Below are positions 44,998 through 53,185 of a stretch of DNA of 64,000 nucleotides, in pieces (positions within the stretch are counted from its first letter, which is position 1; every line of letters starts with the position of its first letter). The position numbers and the translations under genes are program-made. The DNA lies in the NCBI RefSeq assembly GCF_018122595.1, contig NZ_JAGRQH010000010.1, forward strand, positions 1 through 64,000. Reading direction: 5' to 3'. Source of the DNA: Neokomagataea anthophila. Lineage in GTDB: Bacteria > Pseudomonadota > Alphaproteobacteria > Acetobacterales > Acetobacteraceae. The notes beneath the pieces were generated by a model. That model was given only the letters and a program-made list of their open reading frames with translations. It was not told the DNA's origin and did not search any database.

Positions 44998-45465
44998 ATG
45001 TTGGACCGTTTTGATGTGCTTATTCTGGAAATTTGGCAGCAGTGGGGCGATATCGGTCCGCAAGGAATGAGCGAGAAAGTACATTTATCGGCGTCTCAGT
45101 GTTCTCGCCGCATGCAGCGTTTACGCTCGGAAGGATATGTTCAGAATATAGCGGCTGTGTTGGACGCAGCTAAAATAGGAATTGGCGTGCATGCCTATAT
45201 TCTACTGACGCTTCATTCACATAGTGCAGAGTGCCTGAGTAGATTTCGTCAGAAAATTATGGAGATGAATGAAGTGTCAGAGTGTCAAACATTAACCGGT
45301 GGATCAGATGTGATTCTGAAGGTTTCAACCTGCAACTTGGCAACGTTCAATCATTTTTTGAACCATGAACTTCTATCTATACCTGAAGTTTCAACGGCTC
45401 ACTCAAGTATTGTTTTAGATAATATAAAAAGAACTACGAATTTTACTTTAAAATATTCCAATTGA
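44998..45465 (+). CDS. Lrp/AsnC-family transcriptional regulator
   Basis: A 155-residue protein with an N-terminal helix-turn-helix (MSEKVHLSASQCSRRMQRL, residues about 20-40) and the C-terminal RAM ligand domain (VSECQTLTGGSDVILKVST). Such proteins sense amino acids. It is divergent from the aminotransferase-EamA pair and probably autoregulated and their local regulator. The 3' end is followed by the bfr control region. Confidence 0.9.
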   Translation: MLDRFDVLILEIWQQWGDIGPQGMSEKVHLSASQCSRRMQRLRSEGYVQNIAAVLDAAKIGIGVHAYILLTLHSHSAECLSRFRQKIMEMNEVSECQTLTGGSDVILKVSTCNLATFNHFLNHELLSIPEVSTAHSSIVLDNIKRTTNFTLKYSN

Positions 45466-45474
45466 GTTTTTAAT

Positions 45475-45489
45475 TGATAATCATTTGCA
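45475..45489. promoter_or_regulatory. Fur-box-like operator upstream of bfr
   Basis: TGATAAT-C-ATTTGCA fits the 7-1-7 Fur consensus TGATAATnATTATCA in its left half fully and in the right half partly. It overlaps a second short inverted repeat, TTGCA/TGCAA, at 45485-45500. It lies about 75 bases before the bfr ATG. Alphaproteobacterial Fur or Irr could bind; assigned by sequence only. Confidence 0.5.
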
Positions 45490-45562
45490 TGTAATTGCAA
45501 AAATAATACTTTACGAATTGAAAAAGGGTATGTTAGCTGACGGTCAGAAATGGAGAAGAATG

Positions 45563-46051
45563 ATGACCGTTAAAGACCAAAAAGTTGTTGATTTCCTGAA
45601 TGCGCAGCTAACGAATGAGCTGACGGCAATTAACCAATACTTCCTGCACGCTCGTACGCTGCGTCATTGGGGTGTGACGCATCTTGCGAAGAAGGAATAT
45701 GACGAATCTATCGAAGAAATGCGTCATGCAGATTGGTTGATTGAGCGTATTCTGTTCCTCGGCGGTCTGCCAAATGTTCAGCGTTTGAACCAGATTTTGA
45801 TCGGTGAGAGCGTTGAAGAAGTGCTCAAATGCGATCTGCAGCTTGAAAAGAAGGCGCTGGAAGATCTGCGCGACGGTATCGCATACTGTGAGAGCGTTCG
45901 TGACTACGTATCACGTGACTTGATGCTGAAGATCCTCATCAATGAGGAAGAGCATGAAGATTACATTGATCGTCAGTTTGACCTGATCAAGCAGGTCGGC
46001 ATTGAGCGCTACATCCAAACCAACTCTGCACCAGCAACAGAGCAAGAGTAA
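45563..46051 (+). CDS. bfr: Bacterioferritin
   Basis: A heme-containing 24-mer that oxidises and stores iron. The 162-residue sequence has ferroxidase ligands E19, E52 and H55 in EEMRHADW, later Glu residues in DGIAYCESVRDY and NEEEHEDY, and the heme-axial M53. Two adjacent ATGs (45560 and 45563) follow GGAGAAG; the second gives the canonical length. A Fur-box-like site lies upstream and the cognate ferredoxin gene bfd is convergent downstream. Confidence 0.96.
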   Translation: MTVKDQKVVDFLNAQLTNELTAINQYFLHARTLRHWGVTHLAKKEYDESIEEMRHADWLIERILFLGGLPNVQRLNQILIGESVEEVLKCDLQLEKKALEDLRDGIAYCESVRDYVSRDLMLKILINEEEHEDYIDRQFDLIKQVGIERYIQTNSAPATEQE

Positions 46052-46076
46052 TCTTGTAGCACAATGTGCTTTTGGG

Positions 46077-46104
46077 AAAGGCGGGCTTAGGCTCGCCTTT
46101 TTTG
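46077..46104. terminator. Terminator between bfr and bfd
   Basis: aaaggcgggc / gctcgccttt with a four-base loop (one G-U pair) followed by a T-rich tract. It lies between convergent bfr and bfd. Confidence 0.85.
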
Positions 46105-46124
46105 TTTTTGGCTTGAAACGCCGC

Positions 46125-46328
46125 TTAACAGCTAGGCTGTAGGGTCAATGGTGAGGCGCTATGCTTTTGTAGGGCTTCTTTTAGTAGGCACACCATCCCT
46201 GGCACGCAATTGCCACACTGGGCGCGGCATTTGCGGGCAGTATAAATTTCAGACGGGCGTGACGCCCCTGATTGAATAGCGGCTTCAACGTCAAGATGAG
46301 AGAGGGCGTTGCATGAACAGACAATCAT
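46125..46328 (-). CDS. bfd: Bacterioferritin-associated ferredoxin
   Basis: A 67-residue [2Fe-2S] protein that reduces bacterioferritin to release iron. The start at 46328 begins the conserved MIVCSCNALS; a longer frame adds 24 non-conserved residues and runs into the operator. The cluster cysteines are in VCSC and CRAQCGNC (CxC and CxxC). It is convergent with bfr and has its own Fur-box-like site upstream, which fits iron-starvation induction. Confidence 0.93.
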   Translation of the reverse strand: MIVCSCNALSHLDVEAAIQSGASRPSEIYTARKCRAQCGNCVPGMVCLLKEALQKHSASPLTLQPSC

Positions 46329-46378
46329 AACTGCCTGCAATCCTTTGGTGTTGCGAATGAGTTTCACTCTATATGAGG

Positions 46379-46393
46379 TGAGAATAATTCGCA
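46379..46393. promoter_or_regulatory. Fur-box-like operator upstream of bfd
   Basis: TGAGAAT-A-ATTCGCA is a 7-1-7 inverted repeat with one mismatch, close to the Fur box. It lies about 51 bases upstream of the bfd start and within its AT-rich promoter region, where a bound iron repressor would block transcription. Confidence 0.6.
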
Positions 46394-46523
46394 AATGCAA
46401 ATTTAACTGATATGAAATTTAATTTTTTGTGTCATTCGCGCTGAGCAGTGTTGACGCTCGAATTGCTGATTTTTGAAAAACTCCTTATGCCTCCACGCTC
46501 GTTTTTTGATCTAAGGGGCAGTT

Positions 46524-47405
46524 GTGAAATTTGTGCGGTGTCTATTCGTGGCTCTGGGGTGTTGGGTTTATTGGCCTGGGCTTGTCTCTGCTGCGTCATG
46601 CACGCAATTTTTTGCTGGGGGGCGTCCGCCAGTTATTTTGGCTGGAGCAATGTTCCATAGCGGTGTTGTGCTGTGTAATGACGAGTATGCTGTTCAAGCC
46701 TCACCAGAAACAAAAGGGCCGCTATGGTCAGCGGAAGATTTGACCGAAGAGAATGTTGAGATTGCACGCCAAACGCCGAGGTTAAATGATTTCCGACCGG
46801 ATGATCGTTTGGCTATTTCTGCAGGTGCTGGGTTGCTAGATTATCGTGATGCTGGGTTTGATCGGGGGCATATGACGCCGAGTGGTGATGAGCCCGGCAG
46901 TGATGCACAGTCTCAATCTTTTCTACTGTCTAATATTGTACCACAAACGGCTGAGCTAAATCGGGGGCCGTGGGAGGGGGTAGAAAGTGCTGTGCGCGGT
47001 TGGGCGGAGCAAGAGGGGGAGCTCTTTGTCGTGACCGGGCCGGGCTATAATCCTGAGCATATGCCCGTCACGATTGGAGTGGGGCATATTCCTGTTCCAG
47101 ATGTTACGTGGAAAGCGGTGTATGATCCCGCCGGGCCTGGAACGGGGGCATATGTCTGTACAAATACGTCAGCACCGCAGTGTAAGATAACGTCTGTTGC
47201 GATGTTGACAGCTTTAGTTGGTATTGACCCTTTTCCAGCACTGGCGCCGAATATAAAGGCAACGGTTTTTTCGATGCCACCTATTCGCCAAAGCCCTTAT
47301 GCCATGGCGCATAGGCCGGATAGTCATAAATTACTCAAAGAATGGGGGACGCGGGCAGCGCAAAAGGCACTCAAGTCACTTTTGCATGCTTTGGTACCGC
47401 ATTGA
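46524..47405 (+). CDS. Secreted DNA/RNA non-specific endonuclease
   Basis: A 293-residue member of the NUC (Serratia-nuclease-like) family. It has a signal peptide (MKFVRCLFVALGCWVYWPGL, cleavage near SAA|SC), the catalytic DRGHMTPSGD block with the essential His, the Mg-binding Asn in QTAELNRGPWEGVE, and a downstream WKAVYDP segment typical of the fold. It would degrade DNA and RNA outside the membrane, for nutrient recovery or defence against free DNA. Monocistronic, followed by a terminator. Confidence 0.9.
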   Translation: MKFVRCLFVALGCWVYWPGLVSAASCTQFFAGGRPPVILAGAMFHSGVVLCNDEYAVQASPETKGPLWSAEDLTEENVEIARQTPRLNDFRPDDRLAISAGAGLLDYRDAGFDRGHMTPSGDEPGSDAQSQSFLLSNIVPQTAELNRGPWEGVESAVRGWAEQEGELFVVTGPGYNPEHMPVTIGVGHIPVPDVTWKAVYDPAGPGTGAYVCTNTSAPQCKITSVAMLTALVGIDPFPALAPNIKATVFSMPPIRQSPYAMAHRPDSHKLLKEWGTRAAQKALKSLLHALVPH

Positions 47406-47480
47406 TGGTGTGTAGTGAGGGAAGGTTCCGAATATGTGGGGCTTGGGGAGCGCTGATTGTTTGAATCTTGGACTATAGAG

Positions 47481-47518
47481 AGTCTTCTTTTTCTGATTGA
47501 AAAAGAAGACTTTTGAGT
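47481..47518. terminator. Terminator between nuclease and galE
   Basis: agtcttctttttc / gaaaaagaagact, a perfect 13-base stem with a five-base loop, followed by T-rich sequence. It lies between the convergent nuclease and galE ends. Confidence 0.85.
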
Positions 47519-47549
47519 TTGGGGACACTGTTCTTACTAATGTGGGAAG

Positions 47550-48539
47550 TTAGGAGATATCATACCCGTTAGGGTGATCAACGCGCCAGCGTAAGGCGGT
47601 CTCGACGATAGTATCAATATCACCAAATTGTGGGTTCCAACCTGTTTCACGGCGAATGCGTGAAGAATCGGCTACGAGAACACTGGGATCACCTTCGCGG
47701 CGTGGGGCCCATTCCCAAGGGACATTACGCCCGGAAACGCGAGCAACACTCTGAATAACGTCTAAGTTACTAAAGCCTTGGCCATTGCCGAGGTTATAGG
47801 TCACCGAACGGTCATTTAGTTGATCAATAGCGCGGATATGGGCATCAGCGAGATCGGCAACGTGAATATAATCACGGATGCAGGTGCCATCAGAGGTTGG
47901 GTAGTCATTGCCGAACAGCTTTAGGGGCGGACGGCGGCCAAGCATCGCGTCAATAGTGAGTGGAATGAGGTGTGTTTCTGGGCGATGGTCTTCACCAAGG
48001 CGTCCCTGCAGGTCTGCGCCAGCAGCATTGAAATAGCGCAAGCAGGCGTGGCGCATACCGTGGATGCGGTCAGCCCAAAGGAGCGCGCGTTCAATGAAGA
48101 ACTTGCTCTCACCATAGGGGGACCCGGGGTCGATAAGGGCGTCATCTGCGATTGGCGGTGGCCGGTCGTCACCGCCGAAGAGGGCAGCAGTGGAGGAAAA
48201 TACAAAGCGTTTAACGCCGTATTTGGTGCAGGCTTCGATTAAGTTAAGTGATGTGAGCGTATTTTGGCGTAGATAATGGTACGGTTCTACCATTGAGGCG
48301 CCAACGAGAGAGAGGGCAGCAAAATGCAGCACCGCATTCCAGGGTCCTTGTGACACGATGCGTTCTACTTCTGCTGTATTGAGCAGATCAACTTGCTCAA
48401 ATTGTGCGCCGGGGGGAACGGCCGCACGGTGGCCCGTGCTCAAATTATCGAGAATAACAACGTCATGGCCAGCATCTAGCAGGGTGAGCGCAACATGGCT
48501 TCCTACAAACCCGGCTCCACCCGTCACAAGATAACGCAT
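47550..48539 (-). CDS. galE: UDP-glucose 4-epimerase
   Basis: A 329-residue NAD-dependent extended SDR that interconverts UDP-glucose and UDP-galactose. It has TGGAGFVGSHVALTLL at the N-terminus, VLDNLSTGHR-like ILDNLSTGHRAAV, the catalytic SSTAALFG and YGESK, and RYFNAAGAD. It directly follows glf (62 bases; a short hairpin in the gap), so the pair would make UDP-galactopyranose then UDP-galactofuranose for a surface glycan. Confidence 0.93.
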   Translation of the reverse strand: MRYLVTGGAGFVGSHVALTLLDAGHDVVILDNLSTGHRAAVPPGAQFEQVDLLNTAEVERIVSQGPWNAVLHFAALSLVGASMVEPYHYLRQNTLTSLNLIEACTKYGVKRFVFSSTAALFGGDDRPPPIADDALIDPGSPYGESKFFIERALLWADRIHGMRHACLRYFNAAGADLQGRLGEDHRPETHLIPLTIDAMLGRRPPLKLFGNDYPTSDGTCIRDYIHVADLADAHIRAIDQLNDRSVTYNLGNGQGFSNLDVIQSVARVSGRNVPWEWAPRREGDPSVLVADSSRIRRETGWNPQFGDIDTIVETALRWRVDHPNGYDIS

Positions 48540-48592
48540 GTTTGGATAGCTTTCAGTGATGTTATGGCAAAGCGGTTACGCTGTGGGGTCGC

Positions 48593-48611
48593 CCCTCGCG
48601 ATTAGCGAGGG
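48593..48611. terminator. Small hairpin at the glf stop codon
   Basis: ccctcgc / gcgaggg with a five-base loop overlaps the glf stop. There is no U-run, so it may pause or process the glf-galE transcript rather than end it. Confidence 0.35.
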
Positions 48612-49756
48612 TTGACGAAGAATGGCGGAATTGCAGTGTTATTTTCGATGTGTTGATCGATTTTTCCGCATGCGGCCATAGCCTCAGCAATGGTGACATC
48701 CATGTCGAGGTAGCGATAGGTGCCGAGGCGCCCGAGGAAGGACACGCCTTGTGAGTTTTCAGCAAGGGAAATGTAGTCTTCCAGCATCCGCGTTTCGGTC
48801 GTCAGGCGGATTGGATAGTACGGTGTGTCTCCCGGTTCTGCGAGGCGGCTATGCTCACGGAAACAGACGGTTTTTTCGAGCTCAGATGCTTCCCATGGAG
48901 CGAAGTGCTTGTGCTCGGAGATGCGTGTGAAAGGCACATCTTCATCGCAATAATTGATAACGGCTGTTCCTTGATAATCGCCTTCAGCGTCGAAGCGTTC
49001 AAAATCAAGGGTGCGATAACCTAAGCGGCCATGGGTGAAATCAAAATAACGGTCGATTGGGCCGGTGTAAAAGACGTGATCGAAGTTTTCCTGTGCGCGA
49101 ACGTCTTCAAAGCGTGTGTTCAGACGTAGTTCAAGGCGTGGGGTGTCAATAATACCCTCCACGAGAGCTGTGTATCCGTCTTCTGGAATGCCTTGATAGG
49201 GGTGGTTGAAGTAATTGTCGTCATAGTTGAAGCGTAAGGGGAGGCGCTTCAAAATGGATGCTGGGAGTTCGGTTGGATCGAGGCCCCATTGCTTACGTGT
49301 ATAGCCACGGAAGAAAGCGTGATAGAGTTCAGGCCCAATCATGGAGAGAGCTTGTTCTTCAAAATTTTTGGGTTCGGTAATGGACTTGTCAGCTTTTTCT
49401 TCAATGAAACGACGCGCTTCATCGGGGCCCATGGTTTTGTTGAAGAATTGGTTGATGGTCAGCAGGTTGACGGGAAGTGTGTAGACTTCGTCTTTTGAGA
49501 TCGCTTTGACGCGGTTCACATAGGGGCGGAACGTGCCGAATTGTTGGATGTAATCCCACACATGTTTATGCGCGGTATGAAAAATATGCGGACCGTAATG
49601 GTGAACCATGACATCGGTTTTGTCATCGCGCGAGGTATGGCAGTTACCACCGAGGTGAGGGCGTTCGTCTATAAGAAGAACGTCGTGTCCCTTTTCAGCT
49701 AAATGACGACCAACAACGGCTCCACTGAACCCTGCGCCAACAATACAAAACTTCAT
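48602..49756 (-). CDS. glf: UDP-galactopyranose mutase
   Basis: A 384-residue FAD enzyme that converts UDP-galactopyranose to UDP-galactofuranose. Motifs: the FAD loop VGAGFSGAVVGRHLAEKGH, then DERPHLGGNCHT, HHYGPHIFHT and GYTRKQWG, and the substrate region ERFDAEGDYQGTAVINY. It lies just upstream of galE, a matching pathway pair. Galactofuranose in bacteria is found in LPS O-antigen or capsule. Confidence 0.95.
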   Translation of the reverse strand: MKFCIVGAGFSGAVVGRHLAEKGHDVLLIDERPHLGGNCHTSRDDKTDVMVHHYGPHIFHTAHKHVWDYIQQFGTFRPYVNRVKAISKDEVYTLPVNLLTINQFFNKTMGPDEARRFIEEKADKSITEPKNFEEQALSMIGPELYHAFFRGYTRKQWGLDPTELPASILKRLPLRFNYDDNYFNHPYQGIPEDGYTALVEGIIDTPRLELRLNTRFEDVRAQENFDHVFYTGPIDRYFDFTHGRLGYRTLDFERFDAEGDYQGTAVINYCDEDVPFTRISEHKHFAPWEASELEKTVCFREHSRLAEPGDTPYYPIRLTTETRMLEDYISLAENSQGVSFLGRLGTYRYLDMDVTIAEAMAACGKIDQHIENNTAIPPFFVNPR

Positions 49757-49951
49757 CCGTGTCCCCTATGGTTGTGGCGTACTGAAGATGTACCCCATGT
49801 GCCGCTCGGTGCTTGTTTAAGCGCCTACTTTTTGTGGGCATTAAGTTTTTCGTCATGCCTTGTAAAGGTAGCCGAGGCTTCTCTCTGCGTGGGAGTGTGC
49901 TACCGTCCTACCAAGAAAAGTAAAGTTAATAATAAGTTTAGGGGGTGGGGT

Positions 49952-50269
49952 GTGTGCGTTAGGAGCGTGATTGGACTTGTGCTGCTGTTCGTCGGAAGTG
50001 TTGGGGGGATCAGTGCGCAGGAGAAAAGTTGGCTACCGGAAGAGGGGGCTAAGATTCCGGGTAATGCTTTGGCCTGGCCTACTGTGCTGGAGCCAGTGCC
50101 GCAGTCTTTATCTGAAATGTTGAATCAGGGAGCTGTTGTGTTGTTGGTGGCTGGTGGGAAGGAGGGACCAGAGGTCACTCTGCGTTTTAAGAGGAAAGTT
50201 ATTCTTTGTTATGTTAGCCCAGCCCCGGTAGGGGGTGTGCCAACATCGCGCTGCTGGCGTTTAAACTAA
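49952..50269 (+). CDS. Small secreted protein of unknown function
   Basis: A 105-residue product read from a GTG at 49952, preceded by an AGGGGG ribosome site. A longer frame opens at 49703 but overlaps glf antisense and has no family-like sequence. A signal peptide is evident (IGLVLLFVGSVGGISA, cleavage before QEK). The mature part of about 80 residues contains WLPEEGAKIPGNALAWP and two Cys (FKRKVILCY and TSRCWRL) that could form a disulfide. It is not recognised. It is followed by the PsiE-like gene after 23 bases. Confidence 0.5.
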   Translation: MCVRSVIGLVLLFVGSVGGISAQEKSWLPEEGAKIPGNALAWPTVLEPVPQSLSEMLNQGAVVLLVAGGKEGPEVTLRFKRKVILCYVSPAPVGGVPTSRCWRLN

Positions 50270-50292
50270 GTATTTATGAGAGTTATACTTCG

Positions 50293-50736
50293 ATGAAGAG
50301 TCTTCCTGGCTTCGCACTTTTTGCACGAGCCTTTGATTATTTTGAAGAAATTGCCATGCTGATTCTGACGGTAAGCATTTCTTTGGTGGCTTGTGTTGGG
50401 CTGTTTCATGTCGTGGTTGCTGTTGGGCGAATGCTGATCCACACGGGCCTCAACCCCACGAGTCCGGATGTTTTGCAGTCATTGTTTGGATTGTTTTTCA
50501 CGGTATTGATCGCTTTAGAGTTTAAACATTCTATTCTGGTGCTCCCTGAAGCGCAGACACATAGTATGACGCGTATGCGTTCAGTGCTGCTTATTGGTAT
50601 GATGGCAACTGTCCGTAAATTTATTGTATTAGACCTGAATGGCATTAATGTGCCGGAAATGGTTGCGCTTTCTGGTGCAGTTTTGGCGCTAGGCGTCGTG
50701 TATTGGTTGGTGCGTAATAAAAGCGCAACGCCATAA
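50293..50736 (+). CDS. PsiE-like membrane protein
   Basis: A 147-residue membrane protein with about four helices, resembling the phosphate-starvation-inducible PsiE family: FDYFEEIAMLILTVSISLVACVGL at the N-terminus, then FGLFFTVLIALEFKHSILV and the amphipathic VRKFIVLDLN turn. The biological role of PsiE is not established. It probably forms a unit with the small secreted protein upstream, and is followed by a clear terminator. Confidence 0.75.
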   Translation: MKSLPGFALFARAFDYFEEIAMLILTVSISLVACVGLFHVVVAVGRMLIHTGLNPTSPDVLQSLFGLFFTVLIALEFKHSILVLPEAQTHSMTRMRSVLLIGMMATVRKFIVLDLNGINVPEMVALSGAVLALGVVYWLVRNKSATP

Positions 50737-50750
50737 AAATTGATGTTGTT

Positions 50751-50784
50751 ATACCGCTAGAGTTTATACCCTAGCGGTATTTTC
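50751..50784. terminator. Terminator between PsiE-like and pirin genes
   Basis: ataccgctag / ctagcggtat with a 10-base loop, followed by tttc on the plus strand and AAC-rich sequence on the other. It lies between two convergent genes. Confidence 0.88.
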
Positions 50785-50788
50785 GTGA

Positions 50789-51496
50789 TTATGGTTGGTA
50801 AATTGTGTCTACGAGCACGATTTCAGTATCTTCGAGCGCCGTGACTTTGAGAGTTTCTGTTTCGGAGATAGCAGCGCCATCGCGTGTATGAACGATGGTC
50901 CCTTCAATTTCGACCGATCCAGTGGCTGGGACGAGGTACCCAAGGCGGTTTTTGCCGAGAGGATATTCAACCGTTTCACCTTTACGGATGGTTGCACCAA
51001 CAACGCGAGCGTCGGCGTTAATAGTGAGAGCATCTGTATCTTCATTAAGACCGGATGCGAGTGTGACGAACTGATTGGCGCGTTCTCCTTTTGGGAAAGT
51101 ACGCGTACCCCAGGACGGCGCGTGGCCGTTGCGATTTGGTAAAATCCAAATCTGGAACAAGCGTGTGGTGATATCTTCATGGTTGTACTCGCTGTGATAT
51201 ACGCCGGTCCCGGCTGACATGACTTGCACGTCTCCAGCTTCTGTTCGGCCTTTATTCCCTAGACTATCTTCGTGCGTTATGGCTCCTTCACGGACATAAG
51301 TGATGATTTCCATATTTTTGTGAGGGTGGGTGCCGAAGCCGGTGCCTGCGGCAATGGCATCGTCATTCCAGACACGTAGGTCGCCCCAGTGCATACGATT
51401 ATCATCAAAGTAACTGGCAAATGAGAAATGATGTTTGGCATCTAGCCAGCCGTGGTTAGCATGGCCGAGTGAATTAAAAGAGCGAACTTCGATCAT
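50789..51496 (-). CDS. Pirin family protein (YhhW-like)
   Basis: A 235-residue bicupin. The N-terminal cupin carries the metal-binding histidines in GTHPHKNMEIITYVREG and the ligand His/Glu in GVYHSEYNHE. Pirins of this group (YhhW) have quercetin 2,3-dioxygenase activity in vitro; the cellular role is unclear. It is divergent from a LysR regulator (about 130-base gap), a very common pairing in which the LysR protein controls pirin. Confidence 0.9.
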   Translation of the reverse strand: MIEVRSFNSLGHANHGWLDAKHHFSFASYFDDNRMHWGDLRVWNDDAIAAGTGFGTHPHKNMEIITYVREGAITHEDSLGNKGRTEAGDVQVMSAGTGVYHSEYNHEDITTRLFQIWILPNRNGHAPSWGTRTFPKGERANQFVTLASGLNEDTDALTINADARVVGATIRKGETVEYPLGKNRLGYLVPATGSVEIEGTIVHTRDGAAISETETLKVTALEDTEIVLVDTIYQP

Positions 51497-51627
51497 GATG
51501 GATCTCCTGTCAAAAGCAGTGGTCTTTGTCTGTGATGAAAGATAGTTATTGAGTTTGAGGCATTATATAGAAATAAAGGAAAGTCATGGTTTCTTAATTT
51601 TTCATTTTGGCATGAGGCGGCTGGATA

Positions 51628-52545
51628 ATGCGATTACCGGATTTTGAAGGGTGGGCTATTTTTGCCAAGGTCGCCGAACGGGGTTCATTTACGCGGGCTG
51701 CTGATGAACTCAATTTGTCTAAGCCGACAGTCTCAAAAGCTATTAGCCGCTTAGAGCAATCTTTGGGCGTAGCTCTTTTTAATCGTAATTCGCGGCAAAT
51801 GTCTTTGACCGAAATGGGGCGCTCATTGGTCGGTCACGCAAACCGTATTGTGGCGGAGGCAGAGGCCGCGGAGAATGAGGCACGAGGTGGAACGTTGCGC
51901 CCGTCAGGGTTGATCCGTGTGGCGGCTCCTATGACATTTGGTGTTAAGCATTTTGCGCCACTCTTGCCAGCATTTCTCGAGCAGTATCCTGATATTGATG
52001 TGAATGTTGATTTTAGTGATACGCTCGTCGATCTGGTGGCAGAAGGATATGATGTGGCGTTACGTATTGCGTCATTAGCGGACTCAGCTTTGCGTGCGCG
52101 GCGTCTGTGCCGGGTGCGATTATTACTTGTTGCCGCTCCTCATTATCTTGACCGCATAGGAAGGCCTGAGCACCCACGGGATCTCGCTGATCAAAAAAGC
52201 TTTGTGTATACGAATACGACAGCGCCAGGAACGTTGCGGTTAAAACACGCCGCGACTGGGAGGGAGTTTGTTCTCGCGCAGCAGGCGCGTATGCGCGCAG
52301 ATAATGCAGAGGCCTTTTTGCCTGCTTTAGAAGCAGGTTTAGGTTATGGGCTGTTTCCTGAATTTATGATTTGGGAAGGTCTACGGGATGGTCGGTTCGA
52401 GCATATTTTGCCGGAATGGGGAGCCGCAGAGATTGCCTTATATTTGGTAACATCTGGCAACACACTGCGCCCTGTACGAGTAACAGCCTTTATGGATTAT
52501 ATGGTGAATGCTCTCGAAACGCCTCAATGGGCCCAAAAAATATGA
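51628..52545 (+). CDS. LysR-family transcriptional regulator (pirin-linked)
   Basis: A 305-residue LysR protein: winged helix FAKVAERGSFTRAADELNLSKPTVSKAISRLEQSLGVALFNR near residues 9-50, and an effector domain with RVAAPMTFGVKHFAPLLP and AGLGYGLFPEFM. It is divergent from pirin, which it probably regulates. The GspN-like gene starts about 38 bases after its stop, on the same strand. Confidence 0.9.
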   Translation: MRLPDFEGWAIFAKVAERGSFTRAADELNLSKPTVSKAISRLEQSLGVALFNRNSRQMSLTEMGRSLVGHANRIVAEAEAAENEARGGTLRPSGLIRVAAPMTFGVKHFAPLLPAFLEQYPDIDVNVDFSDTLVDLVAEGYDVALRIASLADSALRARRLCRVRLLLVAAPHYLDRIGRPEHPRDLADQKSFVYTNTTAPGTLRLKHAATGREFVLAQQARMRADNAEAFLPALEAGLGYGLFPEFMIWEGLRDGRFEHILPEWGAAEIALYLVTSGNTLRPVRVTAFMDYMVNALETPQWAQKI

Positions 52546-52582
52546 TTATGGTGTGGAATCTTGTAAAACGAGGCGGGGTTTA

Positions 52583-52978
52583 ATGATGCGGCTTTATATG
52601 GCGGGCATGCTCTTATTGTACGGATTGGCGGGGCAGCCTGTGCTCGCGCAAGATATGATGGGGTTAGAGCAAAGTAGTTTATTAACGCGTCCTTTATTTG
52701 ATCCGAGTAGGCGGGGAAAGATCCTCCAACAGTCACATGATGAATTACCGGTGGTTACGGGGGTGGTTGGAGACCACGGTGGTTGGACAGCAATATTTGC
52801 AGGTACCCCACATACACTCGGTGGGTTAAGTGTGCATGCTGGAGGGACTTTTGAAGGCTGGACAGTTGTTGCCGTCTCTCCCTTAGAAGTGCGTTTGGAG
52901 CGTATGGGAGTGCTGCGTAGGATTGTACCTAAATCTGAATATTCATCGGGACATCCGCAGGTTGAAATAAGGAATTGA
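52583..52978 (+). CDS. Putative type II secretion accessory protein (GspN/GspC-like)
   Basis: A 131-residue exported protein starting at 52583 (or the next ATG at 52586), with a signal peptide (MMRLYMAGMLLLYGLAGQ, cleavage near LAQ). The mature start SLLTRPLFDPSRRG resembles the RPLF-x-SRRP segment of type II secretion N/P-type proteins; the rest (GGWTAIFAGT, GWTVVAVSPLEVRLE) has the beta-rich pattern of a GspC/N HR-like domain. It lies 3.4 kb before gspK and within the same secretion region, which supports the call. The match is short and the assignment tentative. Confidence 0.45.
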   Translation: MMRLYMAGMLLLYGLAGQPVLAQDMMGLEQSSLLTRPLFDPSRRGKILQQSHDELPVVTGVVGDHGGWTAIFAGTPHTLGGLSVHAGGTFEGWTVVAVSPLEVRLERMGVLRRIVPKSEYSSGHPQVEIRN

Positions 52979-53185
52979 TGAATAGAGAAGTGTATTTCAA
53001 TTTTATAAAAATATTTAAGTCAGGATGTCTCTATACTGTGTGTGGTTTATTTTCGGGGGTCATAAAATATTCATAAGCATTTTGAGAAACTAGATTGTAG
53101 GGAAAGCATCATTCGCGCGGGTTGTGCGGGCGTGTAGGGGCATTATCGCTCTGTGTGTTGTATATGAGGGGTGGTTGTTGTGGTT
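52979..53185. other. Spacer before the phosphoesterase gene
   Basis: Two hundred bases of AT-rich sequence with no coding frame; the promoter of the phosphoesterase presumably lies here. No reliable motif was identified. Confidence 0.3.

Noticed and set aside
49703-49951. Long upstream part of the frame before the small secreted protein
   Set aside because: It lies antisense to glf, and the ribosome site before the GTG at 49952 and the signal peptide mark the true start.
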